A model generated the notes under the pieces. That model saw nothing but the letters and a program-made list of their open reading frames with translations, made no database searches and was not told where the DNA came from. A program made the position numbers and the translations under genes. From F23-D06 sp002392325 (GTDB lineage Bacteria > Bacteroidota > Bacteroidia > Bacteroidales > WCHB1-69): a stretch of DNA of 64,000 bases. The stretch covers positions 1-64,000 of the forward strand of contig CAMORT010000006.1 of NCBI GenBank assembly GCA_946624065.1. The letters are read 5' to 3'. Shown here piece after piece: positions 42,190 through 50,434 of this stretch; positions within the stretch are counted from its first letter, which is position 1; each line of letters begins with the position of its first letter.

Positions 42190-44016
42190 ATGAAAAGAAT
42201 TTATGTTTTAGGTTTCGCTGTTTTGATTGCAGCAATGATGACCAGTTGCGGTTTCGGCAAGATGGTTACCAAGTATCCGGAGGTTTCTGTCACCCTGGAC
42301 AATCCTGATCTGGAGAACAAAGGCGGACAAGTGGCCTACACTATCAAAGGCACATTCCCGCCCAAATACATGAAAAAGAAAGCTGTTGTGACCTTGTCAC
42401 CGACCTTGAAAGTGGACGGCACCAACCTCAGCACTCCTTTCACCACCATCAAACTGAAAGGTGAGAAAGCCAAAGGCGACGGCACTGTCATCAGTTGGAA
42501 AAAAGGCGGCAGTTTCACACAATCCGGCACTTTCAAGTTTGATCCCAGCTATGAAGATGCTGAAATCGTGGCCCCGGCTATTGCCCAAATCAAGAAGAAA
42601 TCCACCACACTGAGCCCGGAAAAGAATCTTGGCGAAGGCATCTCCAACACCTCTTCCCGCATCGGTTTGCAACCCAAGAGCACTTACGAAGCCACCAGCG
42701 GCAATTTCATTCACTCTCCGCACAACTTCAAGCCCGAGTTCATCGGCAAAACGGCCACCATTTACTTCGACCTCAACAGTTCCAATATGAACTGGAGCAA
42801 CAAGAACAACAAATCACAGGCCGCCAAGGACTCCATCAAAGCGTTTACTGATTTTCTGTACAACGACAATATCATCGACCGTGTGGTCATCTCCGGCTGG
42901 GCATCACCCGAAGGTGAGGAAAGCAACAACCAGGGTTTGTCTGAAAGACGTTTCGAACAAGGCAAGAAATGGTTCCAAGACCAGTTTGAAAAATACCTGA
43001 AAGATTATGCCAAGAAGAACAAAATCAAACTGAAAGACCTGCAAAGACCTGAATTCCAATATGTAAACAATGCCAAAGGTGAAGACTGGGACGGTTTTGA
43101 AGCCGCTATTGAAAAATCCAATATTGCCCAGAAGAACCAGATCTTGAATGTGGTTCGTTCCCAAGCCAACAACGACATGCGCGAGCAGAAGATTCGCGAG
43201 ATGACGGACATCTATCCTGAGATTGCCGACGCCATCCTTCCTCCGCTGCGCCGCGCCGAAATGCAACTCATCTGCAAGAAGCATGAAACCTATACCGACG
43301 CCGAACTGGTGAGCCATGTGAAATCCAACCCGAACGACTTCTCCATCAACGAGCGTCTGTATGCCGCTTCTGTGGCCACTTCCGTGGAAGACCAGGAGAC
43401 CATCTACAAAGCGCTGATTCGCGACCCGAAGACTCAAGGCGACTGGCGTGCCTACAACGACCTGGGCGTTCTTTACCTCAACAAATATTACAACGATGGC
43501 TCTGAAAATGATTTGGAAGAGGCCATCAGCAATTTCAACAAAGCCGCTGCCATCTCCCCCGACAATGGTATTGTGCTCAACAACTTGGCCGTGGCCGAAT
43601 TCCTGCAAGGCAACCACGATGCCGCCAGAGCCAACTTCGAAGCATCCCAAAAAGCCGCTGTCAGCCCCGTCAGCCAATCCTACGCACTGGGCATGTACTC
43701 CATCCTTGATGGCGATTACACCAAAGCAGCCCAGATGATCGGCGGTGTGAGCTGTGATTACAACACCGCGCTGGTCCAACTGCTCAACAAAGACTATCCG
43801 ACAGCAAAAGCCACCTTGGACTGCATCCAAAATGTGGATGCCAAGACCGCTTATCTGAAAGCCGTGCTGGCTGCCCGCATGAAAGATGAAAACGGCGTGT
43901 ATAGCAATCTCGCCACTGCCGTACAACTGGATCCTTCTTACAAAAAGACCGCTAAACGCGATGCCGAATTCAAGAAATACAAAAGAACAGAAACATTCAA
44001 GAACATCGTGAAATAG
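42190..44016 (+). CDS. Lipoprotein with OmpA-like and TPR domains
   Basis: This 608-residue protein starts with a lipoprotein signal (MKRIYVLGFAVLIAAMMTSC). Residues about 30-180 form a beta-rich region. Residues about 190-275 resemble the OmpA C-terminal peptidoglycan-binding fold (ATIYFDLNSS, later VVISGWASPEGEESNNQGLS then ERRFEQGKKW). The C-terminal third is a set of TPR repeats (WRAYNDLGVLYLNKYYNDGS, then DNGIVLNNLAVAEFLQGNHD). The combination suggests an envelope scaffold tied to peptidoglycan. It is monocistronic, followed by a strong terminator. Confidence 0.82.
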   Translation: MKRIYVLGFAVLIAAMMTSCGFGKMVTKYPEVSVTLDNPDLENKGGQVAYTIKGTFPPKYMKKKAVVTLSPTLKVDGTNLSTPFTTIKLKGEKAKGDGTVISWKKGGSFTQSGTFKFDPSYEDAEIVAPAIAQIKKKSTTLSPEKNLGEGISNTSSRIGLQPKSTYEATSGNFIHSPHNFKPEFIGKTATIYFDLNSSNMNWSNKNNKSQAAKDSIKAFTDFLYNDNIIDRVVISGWASPEGEESNNQGLSERRFEQGKKWFQDQFEKYLKDYAKKNKIKLKDLQRPEFQYVNNAKGEDWDGFEAAIEKSNIAQKNQILNVVRSQANNDMREQKIREMTDIYPEIADAILPPLRRAEMQLICKKHETYTDAELVSHVKSNPNDFSINERLYAASVATSVEDQETIYKALIRDPKTQGDWRAYNDLGVLYLNKYYNDGSENDLEEAISNFNKAAAISPDNGIVLNNLAVAEFLQGNHDAARANFEASQKAAVSPVSQSYALGMYSILDGDYTKAAQMIGGVSCDYNTALVQLLNKDYPTAKATLDCIQNVDAKTAYLKAVLAARMKDENGVYSNLATAVQLDPSYKKTAKRDAEFKKYKRTETFKNIVK

Positions 44017-44040
44017 TTGAGAAAGAAAAAGATATTTACA

Positions 44041-44067
44041 GGCGTGCCAGAATGGTACGCCTTTTTT
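44041..44067 (+). terminator. Intrinsic terminator
   Basis: GGCGTGCCA (44041-44049) pairs with TGGTACGCC (44053-44061) with one G-T wobble and a GAA loop, followed by TTTTTT. It ends the OmpA/TPR transcript 24 bases after the stop. The next promoter starts at 44070, three bases further on. Confidence 0.9.
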
Positions 44068-44069
44068 AA

Positions 44070-44077
44070 TATCTTTG
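44070..44077 (+). promoter_or_regulatory. -7 promoter element TATCTTTG for the HAD phosphatase gene
   Basis: TATCTTTGCA immediately after the terminator T-run, 48 bases before the first candidate start at 44126. Confidence 0.6.
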
Positions 44078-44125
44078 CAATCACTGACTTAATACAAAAG
44101 ATTTCTATAACCCATTGACAATAAG

Positions 44126-44998
44126 ATGATTAAAGAAAACCGTAATATGGCTATCGCGTACGATTTTGATGGTACGCTGGCACCGGGCAACATGCAGGAG
44201 TACAACTTCATACCCGACCTCAACATGGACAAGGGTGAGTTTTGGCAGGAGGCGAACGAACTGGCCAAAAAGCACGACATGGATGAGGTGCTCGCCTATA
44301 TGCACCTGATGCTTATCAAAGCCAAGGAAAAAAACATCCCCATTCGGGAAGAGGCCTTTATGAAATATGGTGAAAAAATCACCTTTTTTGAGGGCGTGGA
44401 GACTTATTTTGAGCGCATTAACGCCTACGCTGCCTCCAAAAACATGCATTTGGAGCATTTTATCATCTCATCCGGCCTGCGCGAGTTTGTGAAAGGCACT
44501 GCTATAGCCAAACATTTCAAGACCATCTTCGCTTCCGGCTTTGAGTATGACGAGCATGGCGTGGCCTGCTGGCCTGCCCTGGTGGTGAACTACACTAACA
44601 AAACGCAATATCTGTTCCGCATCAACAAAGGCATCTACAACTCGTATGACAATACACTGATTAACAAGTCGATGCCCGAAGACGAACGCGCGGTGCCCTT
44701 TTCCAACTTCATCTACATCGGCGATGGTGAAACGGATGTCCCGGCCATGAAAATGGTGAACCTTTATGGTGGCACCACCATTGCCGTATATAATCCCGCC
44801 TCTGTAGCCACCCCGCACAGACCCAAATCCTCCAAAGACATCTGCCTCGACCTCATCCGCCAAAACCGCGCCGACTACATCGCACCCACCAACTATACCG
44901 AAGGCGGGGAGTTGGACATCATGTTGAAGAAAATCATCGACAAAACCGCTATGGAGCAGGACTTGCTGCATATCAAATACAAGGAAGTAAGTAAATAA
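44126..44998 (+). CDS. HAD superfamily phosphatase
   Basis: This 290-residue cytoplasmic hydrolase has HAD motif I DFDGTLAPG (D13 nucleophile, D15 acid/base), motif II FIISSGLREF near residue 113 and motif IV YIGDGETDVPAMKM near residue 200. The substrate is unknown; the layout resembles phosphoserine-phosphatase-like members. The start at 44126 is the first ATG after the promoter; a second at 44147 (MAIAYDFDG) is equally plausible. It is followed by ogt after 17 bases. Confidence 0.88.
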   Translation: MIKENRNMAIAYDFDGTLAPGNMQEYNFIPDLNMDKGEFWQEANELAKKHDMDEVLAYMHLMLIKAKEKNIPIREEAFMKYGEKITFFEGVETYFERINAYAASKNMHLEHFIISSGLREFVKGTAIAKHFKTIFASGFEYDEHGVACWPALVVNYTNKTQYLFRINKGIYNSYDNTLINKSMPEDERAVPFSNFIYIGDGETDVPAMKMVNLYGGTTIAVYNPASVATPHRPKSSKDICLDLIRQNRADYIAPTNYTEGGELDIMLKKIIDKTAMEQDLLHIKYKEVSK

Positions 44999-45015
44999 CT
45001 TAAAATCAGCATACT

Positions 45016-45627
45016 ATGGAAAGCACATCTCCCATTCCAGTGAAAATAACCCCCATGACAAGGGAGGAATTCAAAGGGAAAGACAAAAAACTGATTATTC
45101 ATTACAGTTTCATCTCTGTCTTAGGGGGCAAAGTGCTTGTGGCCTCTACCCAAAAGGGAGTATGTCTGATGATGCCGGGCGATATGAAATGGAATCCTGT
45201 GGAAACGCTGAAAAAACACTTCCCGAAGGCCAGTTTCCGTTGTCAGAAGGTGGCTGCGCACAAAAACATCTCCTTGTTGCTACGAGGCAAATGGGACAGT
45301 GGAAAGGAAATACCGCTTCATTTATATGGCACCCCGTTCCAGCTGGCGGTGTGGGAGGATTTGCTGACGGTACCCGCTGGCAAAGTGACCACATATCTAA
45401 ACATTGCGGAGCGGGTGGGGAAACCGCGTGCGGCCAGGGCTGTCGGCAAAGCGGTAGGCAGCAACCCTGTCTTGTATGTAATTCCCTGTCACCGAGTTAT
45501 TTGCTCTAACGGCAAGCTCGGTGGTTATCGTTGGGGCGTGGAGCGCAAAATCAAAATCCTGAACAAAGAGGCGCGCAAATCCCGCAAAATCAAAAACGCC
45601 TCCAACTGGGAACCCACACTTTTTTAG
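45016..45627 (+). CDS. ogt: Methylated-DNA--protein-cysteine S-methyltransferase
   Basis: This 203-residue suicide DNA repair protein removes methyl groups from O6-methylguanine. The acceptor is C158 in VIPCHRVICSNGKLGGYRWG, and the DNA-binding helix precedes it (GKPRAARAVGKAVGSNP). The N-terminal domain is the usual Ogt fold with no AraC-like extension, so it is not an Ada fusion. It probably shares the transcript of the HAD gene. Downstream is a 7-bp tandem repeat. Confidence 0.95.
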   Translation: MESTSPIPVKITPMTREEFKGKDKKLIIHYSFISVLGGKVLVASTQKGVCLMMPGDMKWNPVETLKKHFPKASFRCQKVAAHKNISLLLRGKWDSGKEIPLHLYGTPFQLAVWEDLLTVPAGKVTTYLNIAERVGKPRAARAVGKAVGSNPVLYVIPCHRVICSNGKLGGYRWGVERKIKILNKEARKSRKIKNASNWEPTLF

Positions 45628-45644
45628 TTAATAGTTGATATATA

Positions 45645-45686
45645 ATAGTTTATAGTTTATAGTTTATAGTTTATAGTTTATAGTTA
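45645..45686. repeat. 7-bp tandem repeat (ATAGTTT)n
   Basis: Five perfect copies of ATAGTTT (45645-45679) and one variant copy ATAGTTA (45680-45686) lie in the gap between ogt and priA. No gene lies in the gap (45628-45742). Confidence 0.95.
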
Positions 45687-45742
45687 ATTAATCTTCACCT
45701 CCTTCACCCATTTTACCCCTTGTCCCCCATTCACCCAATCTC

Positions 45743-48241
45743 ATGCGTGTCACCCACTTTGTCGATATTCTCCTGCCTCTGCCGCTGCCCGCACTGTACA
45801 CCTACCGTGTGCCGTACGAGCTGGACGATGCCGTGAAATTTGGTGTTCGCGTCATTGTCCCCTTCGGGCGCAGCAAACTCTACTCTGCCTTGGTGGTGCG
45901 CGTGCATGAAAACGCCCCGCAAGTCACCGCCAAATACATCCTGGATGTGGTGGACGACCGACCTGTGATTTCCGAGCGGCAATTCCAACTATGGCAATGG
46001 ATGGCCAACTACTATTTGTGCACACTGGGCGAAGTGATGGCCGCCGCACTGCCCTCCGCCCTCAAACTGGCCTCTGAAACCAAAATCTACCTTCATCCCG
46101 ACTTCAACGGGGATGTCTCTTCCCTTAACCCCAACGAACTCCGCATTACTGAAGCGCTGACCTACCACGAGACTATGACGGTGGATGAAATCAGTAAAAC
46201 CATCCAAATTCAAAAAGTCATCCCCATCATCAAATCATTGGTTGATAAGAAGATAGTGGTCACAGACGAGGAGGTTCGGAACCGTTATAAGGCCAAAAGG
46301 GAAACCGTCATCCGACTGGCAGATGAATATGCGAGCGAGCCCGCGTTTATGGCATTGCTGGACCAGTTGAACTTGTCGCCCAAAACTGCCCCACAGGCCG
46401 ATGTTTTGCTGGCGTTCATCATGCAGACCAAAAACAAAAAGGGTTACGATTTTGCTTGTAAAGTTCCGAAAAACAAATTGTTAGAGTCGGGCAACATAAC
46501 ACCCGCGCGATTGCAGACCTTGATCAAAAAAGAGTTTTTGATTTCAGAAGACATCGTCATCTCACGCTTGACGGATTATTCTTCTGCGGAGAAAGCGTCT
46601 GATATTCTGCTTTCCGAACCTCAACAAAAGGCGTTTGAACAAATTCACGAGCAGTTCGATTCGTTTCCTGTTGTGCTGTTGCACGGCGTAACCGGCAGCG
46701 GAAAGACCGAGATTTACATCAAACTCATTGACGAAGTGCTGCAACAGGGCAAACAAGTGCTCTATTTGCTGCCCGAAATCGCCCTCACATCACAAATTGT
46801 GAACCGCCTTCGCAAATTTTTTGGCGAAAAGGTGGGGGTTTACCATTCCCGATTCAACGAATATGAGCGGGTGGAAATTTGGAACCGAGTGCTGGAACAG
46901 GATTCTGATGCGGCGCAATTATCTAAATATCAGCTGATTCTGGGCGCAAGATCCGCTCTTTTGCTCCCATACAAGAACTTAGGACTCATCATTGTGGATG
47001 AAGAGCACGATGCCTCGTACAAACAGCAGGACCCCGCACCGCGCTATCACGCCCGCGACTGTGCCATTGTGTTGGCCAATATGCATAATGCCAAAACTTT
47101 GCTGGGCACGGCAACTCCCTCGTTGGAAAGTTATTATAATGTAAAACAGAACAAATACGGACTGGTGACGCTGACTCAGCGTTTCGCCCTAAGCAAATTG
47201 CCCCAAATTTGGGTAGTGAACATGGTTGAAGCGAGAAAGCAGCATCAGGTACAAGGACTGTTCTCCGATTTTCTGGTGGAGCAAATCGGCAAAGCTTTGG
47301 ACAACAAAGAACAGGTCATCCTCTTCCAAAACCGGCGCGGCTATGCGATACGGATGATCTGCAACACCTGTCAAACCATGCCTACTTGCAAATATTGCGA
47401 TGTGACACTGACCTACCACAAGAAATCAAGACTGCTGAAATGCCATTATTGCGGCTATGCGATTGATGTGCCAAAGCAGTGTCCCGCTTGCGGTAGCACA
47501 GACATAGAAATGAAAGGATTCGGAACAGAAAAGGTAGAAGACACCTTAGCGGAAATTTTCCCGAACGCCGCCATTGCCCGCATGGATCTGGACACCACCC
47601 GTTCAAAGAATGGTTATCAGCAGATTATCAGTGATTTTGAGCACCACAAAACGGACATTCTCGTTGGCACACAGATGGTTACCAAAGGTTTGGATTTCGA
47701 TAGGGTAAGTGTGGTAGGCATCTTGAATGCCGACTCGCTGATCTCCTTCCCGGATTTTCGTTCGTTCGAGAGGGCGTTTCAGCTGCTGGCGCAGGTGAGC
47801 GGGCGCGCGGGCCGGAAGGAGGTGCCCGGCAAGGTGGTCATCCAGTCGTACCAGCCCCAACATCCGGCACTTAAATATGTGGAAACCAATGATTTCATGG
47901 CTATGTACAACAGCCAGATTGCCGAACGTCAGGAGTATCATTATCCTCCCGTGACCCGATTGGTGAAGATTACGCTAAAGCATCCCGACGAGAAGGTGGT
48001 AACCGCAGCGGCTCAGGCACTGGCCACACCTTTGCGCGAGGCATTCCACGGTTGTGTGCTGGGCCCCGAAGCACCGCTGGTATCCCGCATACAAAACTAC
48101 TATTTGGAAGATTTTTGGATTAAATTGCCAAAAGACAACAAGTTGGAACAACGGAAAAAACAACTGTTGGAGATTACAGAATCATTTAAGCAGAATACCG
48201 CCTTCAAGTCTGTCCGGATAGTCATCAATGTGGACGCATAG
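45743..48241 (+). CDS. priA: Primosomal protein N' (replication restart helicase PriA)
   Basis: This 832-residue superfamily 2 helicase reloads the replisome at stalled forks. The N-terminal 3'BD domain covers about residues 1-105. The helicase core has Walker A LLHGVTGSGKTEIY near residue 312, DEEH near residue 418 and motif VI QVSGRAGRKEVPGKV near residue 685. A zinc-binding block between them (CNTCQTMPTCKYC, CHYCGYAI, CPACGS) has the eight cysteines of the family. Length is normal. No clear promoter motif is visible upstream. Confidence 0.97.
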   Translation: MRVTHFVDILLPLPLPALYTYRVPYELDDAVKFGVRVIVPFGRSKLYSALVVRVHENAPQVTAKYILDVVDDRPVISERQFQLWQWMANYYLCTLGEVMAAALPSALKLASETKIYLHPDFNGDVSSLNPNELRITEALTYHETMTVDEISKTIQIQKVIPIIKSLVDKKIVVTDEEVRNRYKAKRETVIRLADEYASEPAFMALLDQLNLSPKTAPQADVLLAFIMQTKNKKGYDFACKVPKNKLLESGNITPARLQTLIKKEFLISEDIVISRLTDYSSAEKASDILLSEPQQKAFEQIHEQFDSFPVVLLHGVTGSGKTEIYIKLIDEVLQQGKQVLYLLPEIALTSQIVNRLRKFFGEKVGVYHSRFNEYERVEIWNRVLEQDSDAAQLSKYQLILGARSALLLPYKNLGLIIVDEEHDASYKQQDPAPRYHARDCAIVLANMHNAKTLLGTATPSLESYYNVKQNKYGLVTLTQRFALSKLPQIWVVNMVEARKQHQVQGLFSDFLVEQIGKALDNKEQVILFQNRRGYAIRMICNTCQTMPTCKYCDVTLTYHKKSRLLKCHYCGYAIDVPKQCPACGSTDIEMKGFGTEKVEDTLAEIFPNAAIARMDLDTTRSKNGYQQIISDFEHHKTDILVGTQMVTKGLDFDRVSVVGILNADSLISFPDFRSFERAFQLLAQVSGRAGRKEVPGKVVIQSYQPQHPALKYVETNDFMAMYNSQIAERQEYHYPPVTRLVKITLKHPDEKVVTAAAQALATPLREAFHGCVLGPEAPLVSRIQNYYLEDFWIKLPKDNKLEQRKKQLLEITESFKQNTAFKSVRIVINVDA

Positions 48242-48256
48242 TTATTGCCTTTTTTG

Positions 48257-48264
48257 TATTTTTG
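48257..48264 (+). promoter_or_regulatory. -7 promoter element TATTTTTG
   Basis: TATTTTTGCACAC, 21 bases before the Fe-S protein start. Confidence 0.65.
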
Positions 48265-48285
48265 CACACTTTTTAAAACAGCAAT

Positions 48286-49575
48286 ATGAAAGAAGTATCC
48301 GCCGAGAGCAAACAGAAAGCCATTGACATTTTAACCAAACACAGCGACAGCAAACTGATCACGCATTTGAATGCCTGCGTACACTGCGGATTGTGCGAAA
48401 CCAGTTGCCTGTTCTGGAAAACCTTCAAGGATCCCAAATACATTCCGGGAAAGAAGGTCGATATGGTTTCTTCCATCTATCGTCGCTATTGCACTTTCTT
48501 GGGCAAGACCGCACCGAAACTCACGCATGCGCGCGAACTGGATGAGAACACCCTGACTGAAATGGTTGACTCGCTGTTTGGTGCTTGCACCATGTGCGGT
48601 CGTTGTGTGAAGCATTGCTCCATTGGCGTGGACATTCCGTTTGTGGTACGCACCGGCCGCCGGATGCTGGCCACCATGGGCTTGGTACCCGAAACTTTAC
48701 AGGCTACAGTAGATGCTGCCATCAACACCGGCAACAACATGGGCATTCCGACGGAAGACTTTGTCGATACCATTGAATGGATGGAGGAGGACTTGCAGGA
48801 TGAGGTAGGTGAAGAGGCCAAGATTCCGTTGAACAAGGAAAATTCCGACATGCTCTACACGCTGAATCCGCGCGAACCCAAGTTTTTCCCGCTCTCCATT
48901 GCCGCCGCCGCTAAGATTTTCTACGCCGCTGGCGCTAATTGGACACTCTCTACCGAGATGTACGATGTGACCAACTACGGCTATTTTTCTGGCAACGATG
49001 CGGAAGCCACTGCCATTGCCAAACACATGTTCGATGAGGTGCACAAACTGCACTGCAACACGCTGGTGCTCGGTGAGTGCGGCCACGGCTCGCGCGCCCT
49101 GCGATGGGAAGCCCCAAACTACCTCAAAATCCATCCGGATTTTAAGATGATTACACTGATTGAACTGTTGGAAGAATACATCAAAACCGGAAAAATAAAA
49201 GTCGATAAAAACCTCAACACGAAGAAATACACCATCCACGACCCGTGCAACATCACCCGCAACGGCGGACTTTACAACTCATTGCGTTATGTGGTGAGAC
49301 AGGTGGTGCCTGAACTTATTGAGATGACACCCACAGGCAGCGACAATTTCTGTTGTGGCGGTGGTGGCGGCATGCTTGCCATGAGCGAATACAACGAGCG
49401 CCGCCTGAAAGTGGGTGAAATAAAAGCCAACCAAATTAAACAAACCGGTGCCAATGTGGTCATTACACCATGTCACAATTGCGTTGACCAACTTACCCAA
49501 CTCAATCACACATACAATCTCAATGTGGAAATCAAATCGTTAGCGGAAGTGGTGGCTGACGCGTTAGTACTATAA
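48286..49575 (+). CDS. HdrD-like (Fe-S)-binding protein with CCG domain
   Basis: This 429-residue protein has two ferredoxin-type clusters: C31-C34-C37-C41 (ACVHCGLCETSC) and C101-C104-C107-C111 (ACTMCGRCVKHC). The C-terminal half has CCG-type motifs (TIHDPCNITRNGGLYNSLRY, FCCGGGGGMLAM, VVITPCHNCVDQL), as in heterodisulfide reductase subunit D and in GlpC and LutA relatives. These pass electrons between flavoenzymes and quinones or thiols. No flavoprotein, HdrE or b-type cytochrome gene is next to it; it is monocistronic. Its redox partner cannot be inferred here. Confidence 0.88.
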   Translation: MKEVSAESKQKAIDILTKHSDSKLITHLNACVHCGLCETSCLFWKTFKDPKYIPGKKVDMVSSIYRRYCTFLGKTAPKLTHARELDENTLTEMVDSLFGACTMCGRCVKHCSIGVDIPFVVRTGRRMLATMGLVPETLQATVDAAINTGNNMGIPTEDFVDTIEWMEEDLQDEVGEEAKIPLNKENSDMLYTLNPREPKFFPLSIAAAAKIFYAAGANWTLSTEMYDVTNYGYFSGNDAEATAIAKHMFDEVHKLHCNTLVLGECGHGSRALRWEAPNYLKIHPDFKMITLIELLEEYIKTGKIKVDKNLNTKKYTIHDPCNITRNGGLYNSLRYVVRQVVPELIEMTPTGSDNFCCGGGGGMLAMSEYNERRLKVGEIKANQIKQTGANVVITPCHNCVDQLTQLNHTYNLNVEIKSLAEVVADALVL

Positions 49576-49631
49576 TTTTATTCACATTTGATGTTTTATT
49601 TTTTTTTCATACGCTTAATTAAAAAATTGTA

Positions 49632-49639
49632 TATCTTTG
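49632..49639 (+). promoter_or_regulatory. -7 promoter element TATCTTTG
   Basis: TATCTTTGCC, 36 bases before the DUF2436/T9SS protein start. Confidence 0.65.
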
Positions 49640-49675
49640 CCCCGAAAAAAATTTATTAACCAAAAATCCTAAATT

Positions 49676-50368
49676 ATGAAAAAAGTTTTTACCCTTGTTT
49701 TAACAGTTTTTGCTGTTTTCGCACTGAATGCACAAAACGCTAAAATTATTCTTGAAGCCCATAATGTTTGGCAAGATGGCACTGGATACCAATTGTTGCT
49801 TGACGCTGACAATGCCGCTTATACAAGCAACTATGGTCCTAACTGCGGTTCTGCCTACACGGGTTGGGAGTACATGATTCCTGCTAACGCTTCCGCCAAT
49901 GACGCAACCGCTGTTGCTGACGGTGCTGAAGCCATTCTGATTCCTGCTGGTACCTATTCTTACCTGATTTTGAATCCTAGCTGCGCTGGAGATGGTACCA
50001 ATTACATTGCTTCCAACCAAATTGATCCTGCCAACACCACGGACTATGTTTTCGAAGCCAACAAAACTTATCATTTCACAGCAGCCATGGGCCCCAACGG
50101 TAATAATGACGCTATTACCATTGTTGTTAGCGATGGTCTCGTAGGTATTGAAGAAGTGGAAAACACCACTTTCACCATCTATCCTAACCCTGCCACCACT
50201 TCCATTAAGGTTACTGGCGAAGGCAATGCCGTTATCTCCAACATCCTTGGTCAAACCGTTAAATCCGCTTCTGTAAACGGTGTTGCTGAAATCTCTGTCA
50301 GCGAACTCGAAAGCGGTGTCTATTTCATCAACATGAATGGTGCTACCAAGAAATTCATCAAGAAGTAA
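49676..50368 (+). CDS. Small secreted protein: gingipain adhesin-type domain (DUF2436) plus T9SS sorting domain
   Basis: This 230-residue protein has a signal peptide (MKKVFTLVLTVFAVFALNAQ). Residues about 22-150 (AKIILEAHNVWQDGTGYQLL, then LDADNAAY, WEYMIPANASAND, AGTYSYLILNP, FEANKTYHFTAAMG) match the module I know from the adhesin regions of RgpA, Kgp and HagA of Porphyromonas (DUF2436). Residues about 160-230 (TFTIYPNPATTSIKVTG to TKKFIKK) are a T9SS type A domain. In gingipains the module is part of large adhesins that bind haem and host proteins; here it stands alone. It has its own promoter and terminator. Confidence 0.85.
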   Translation: MKKVFTLVLTVFAVFALNAQNAKIILEAHNVWQDGTGYQLLLDADNAAYTSNYGPNCGSAYTGWEYMIPANASANDATAVADGAEAILIPAGTYSYLILNPSCAGDGTNYIASNQIDPANTTDYVFEANKTYHFTAAMGPNGNNDAITIVVSDGLVGIEEVENTTFTIYPNPATTSIKVTGEGNAVISNILGQTVKSASVNGVAEISVSELESGVYFINMNGATKKFIKK

Positions 50369-50392
50369 TTCTTTAACACAAACTTATAGAAA

Positions 50393-50420
50393 GGCGCTTC
50401 TTTACGAGGCGCCTTTTTTT
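50393..50420 (+). terminator. Intrinsic terminator
   Basis: GGCGCTTC (50393-50400) pairs with GAGGCGCC (50406-50413) around a TTTAC loop, with one wobble pair, followed by TTTTTTT. It ends the DUF2436 transcript, directly in front of the miaB promoter. Confidence 0.92.
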
Positions 50421-50421
50421 G

Positions 50422-50429
50422 TACTTTTG
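50422..50429 (+). promoter_or_regulatory. -7 promoter element TACTTTTG placed for a leaderless miaB transcript
   Basis: TACTTTTG is followed by only five bases (CCGCC) before the miaB ATG at 50435. In Bacteroidota transcription starts a few bases after this element, so the mRNA should begin at or very near the start codon. Confidence 0.65.
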
Positions 50430-50434
50430 CCGCC

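Noticed and set aside
42904..43926. Open frame of 340 codons antisense to the OmpA/TPR lipoprotein
   Set aside because: The composition is that of a reversed TPR gene; no start signals are present.
45645..45686. Possible CRISPR-like repeat
   Set aside because: The unit is only 7 bases with no spacers, so it is a simple tandem repeat.
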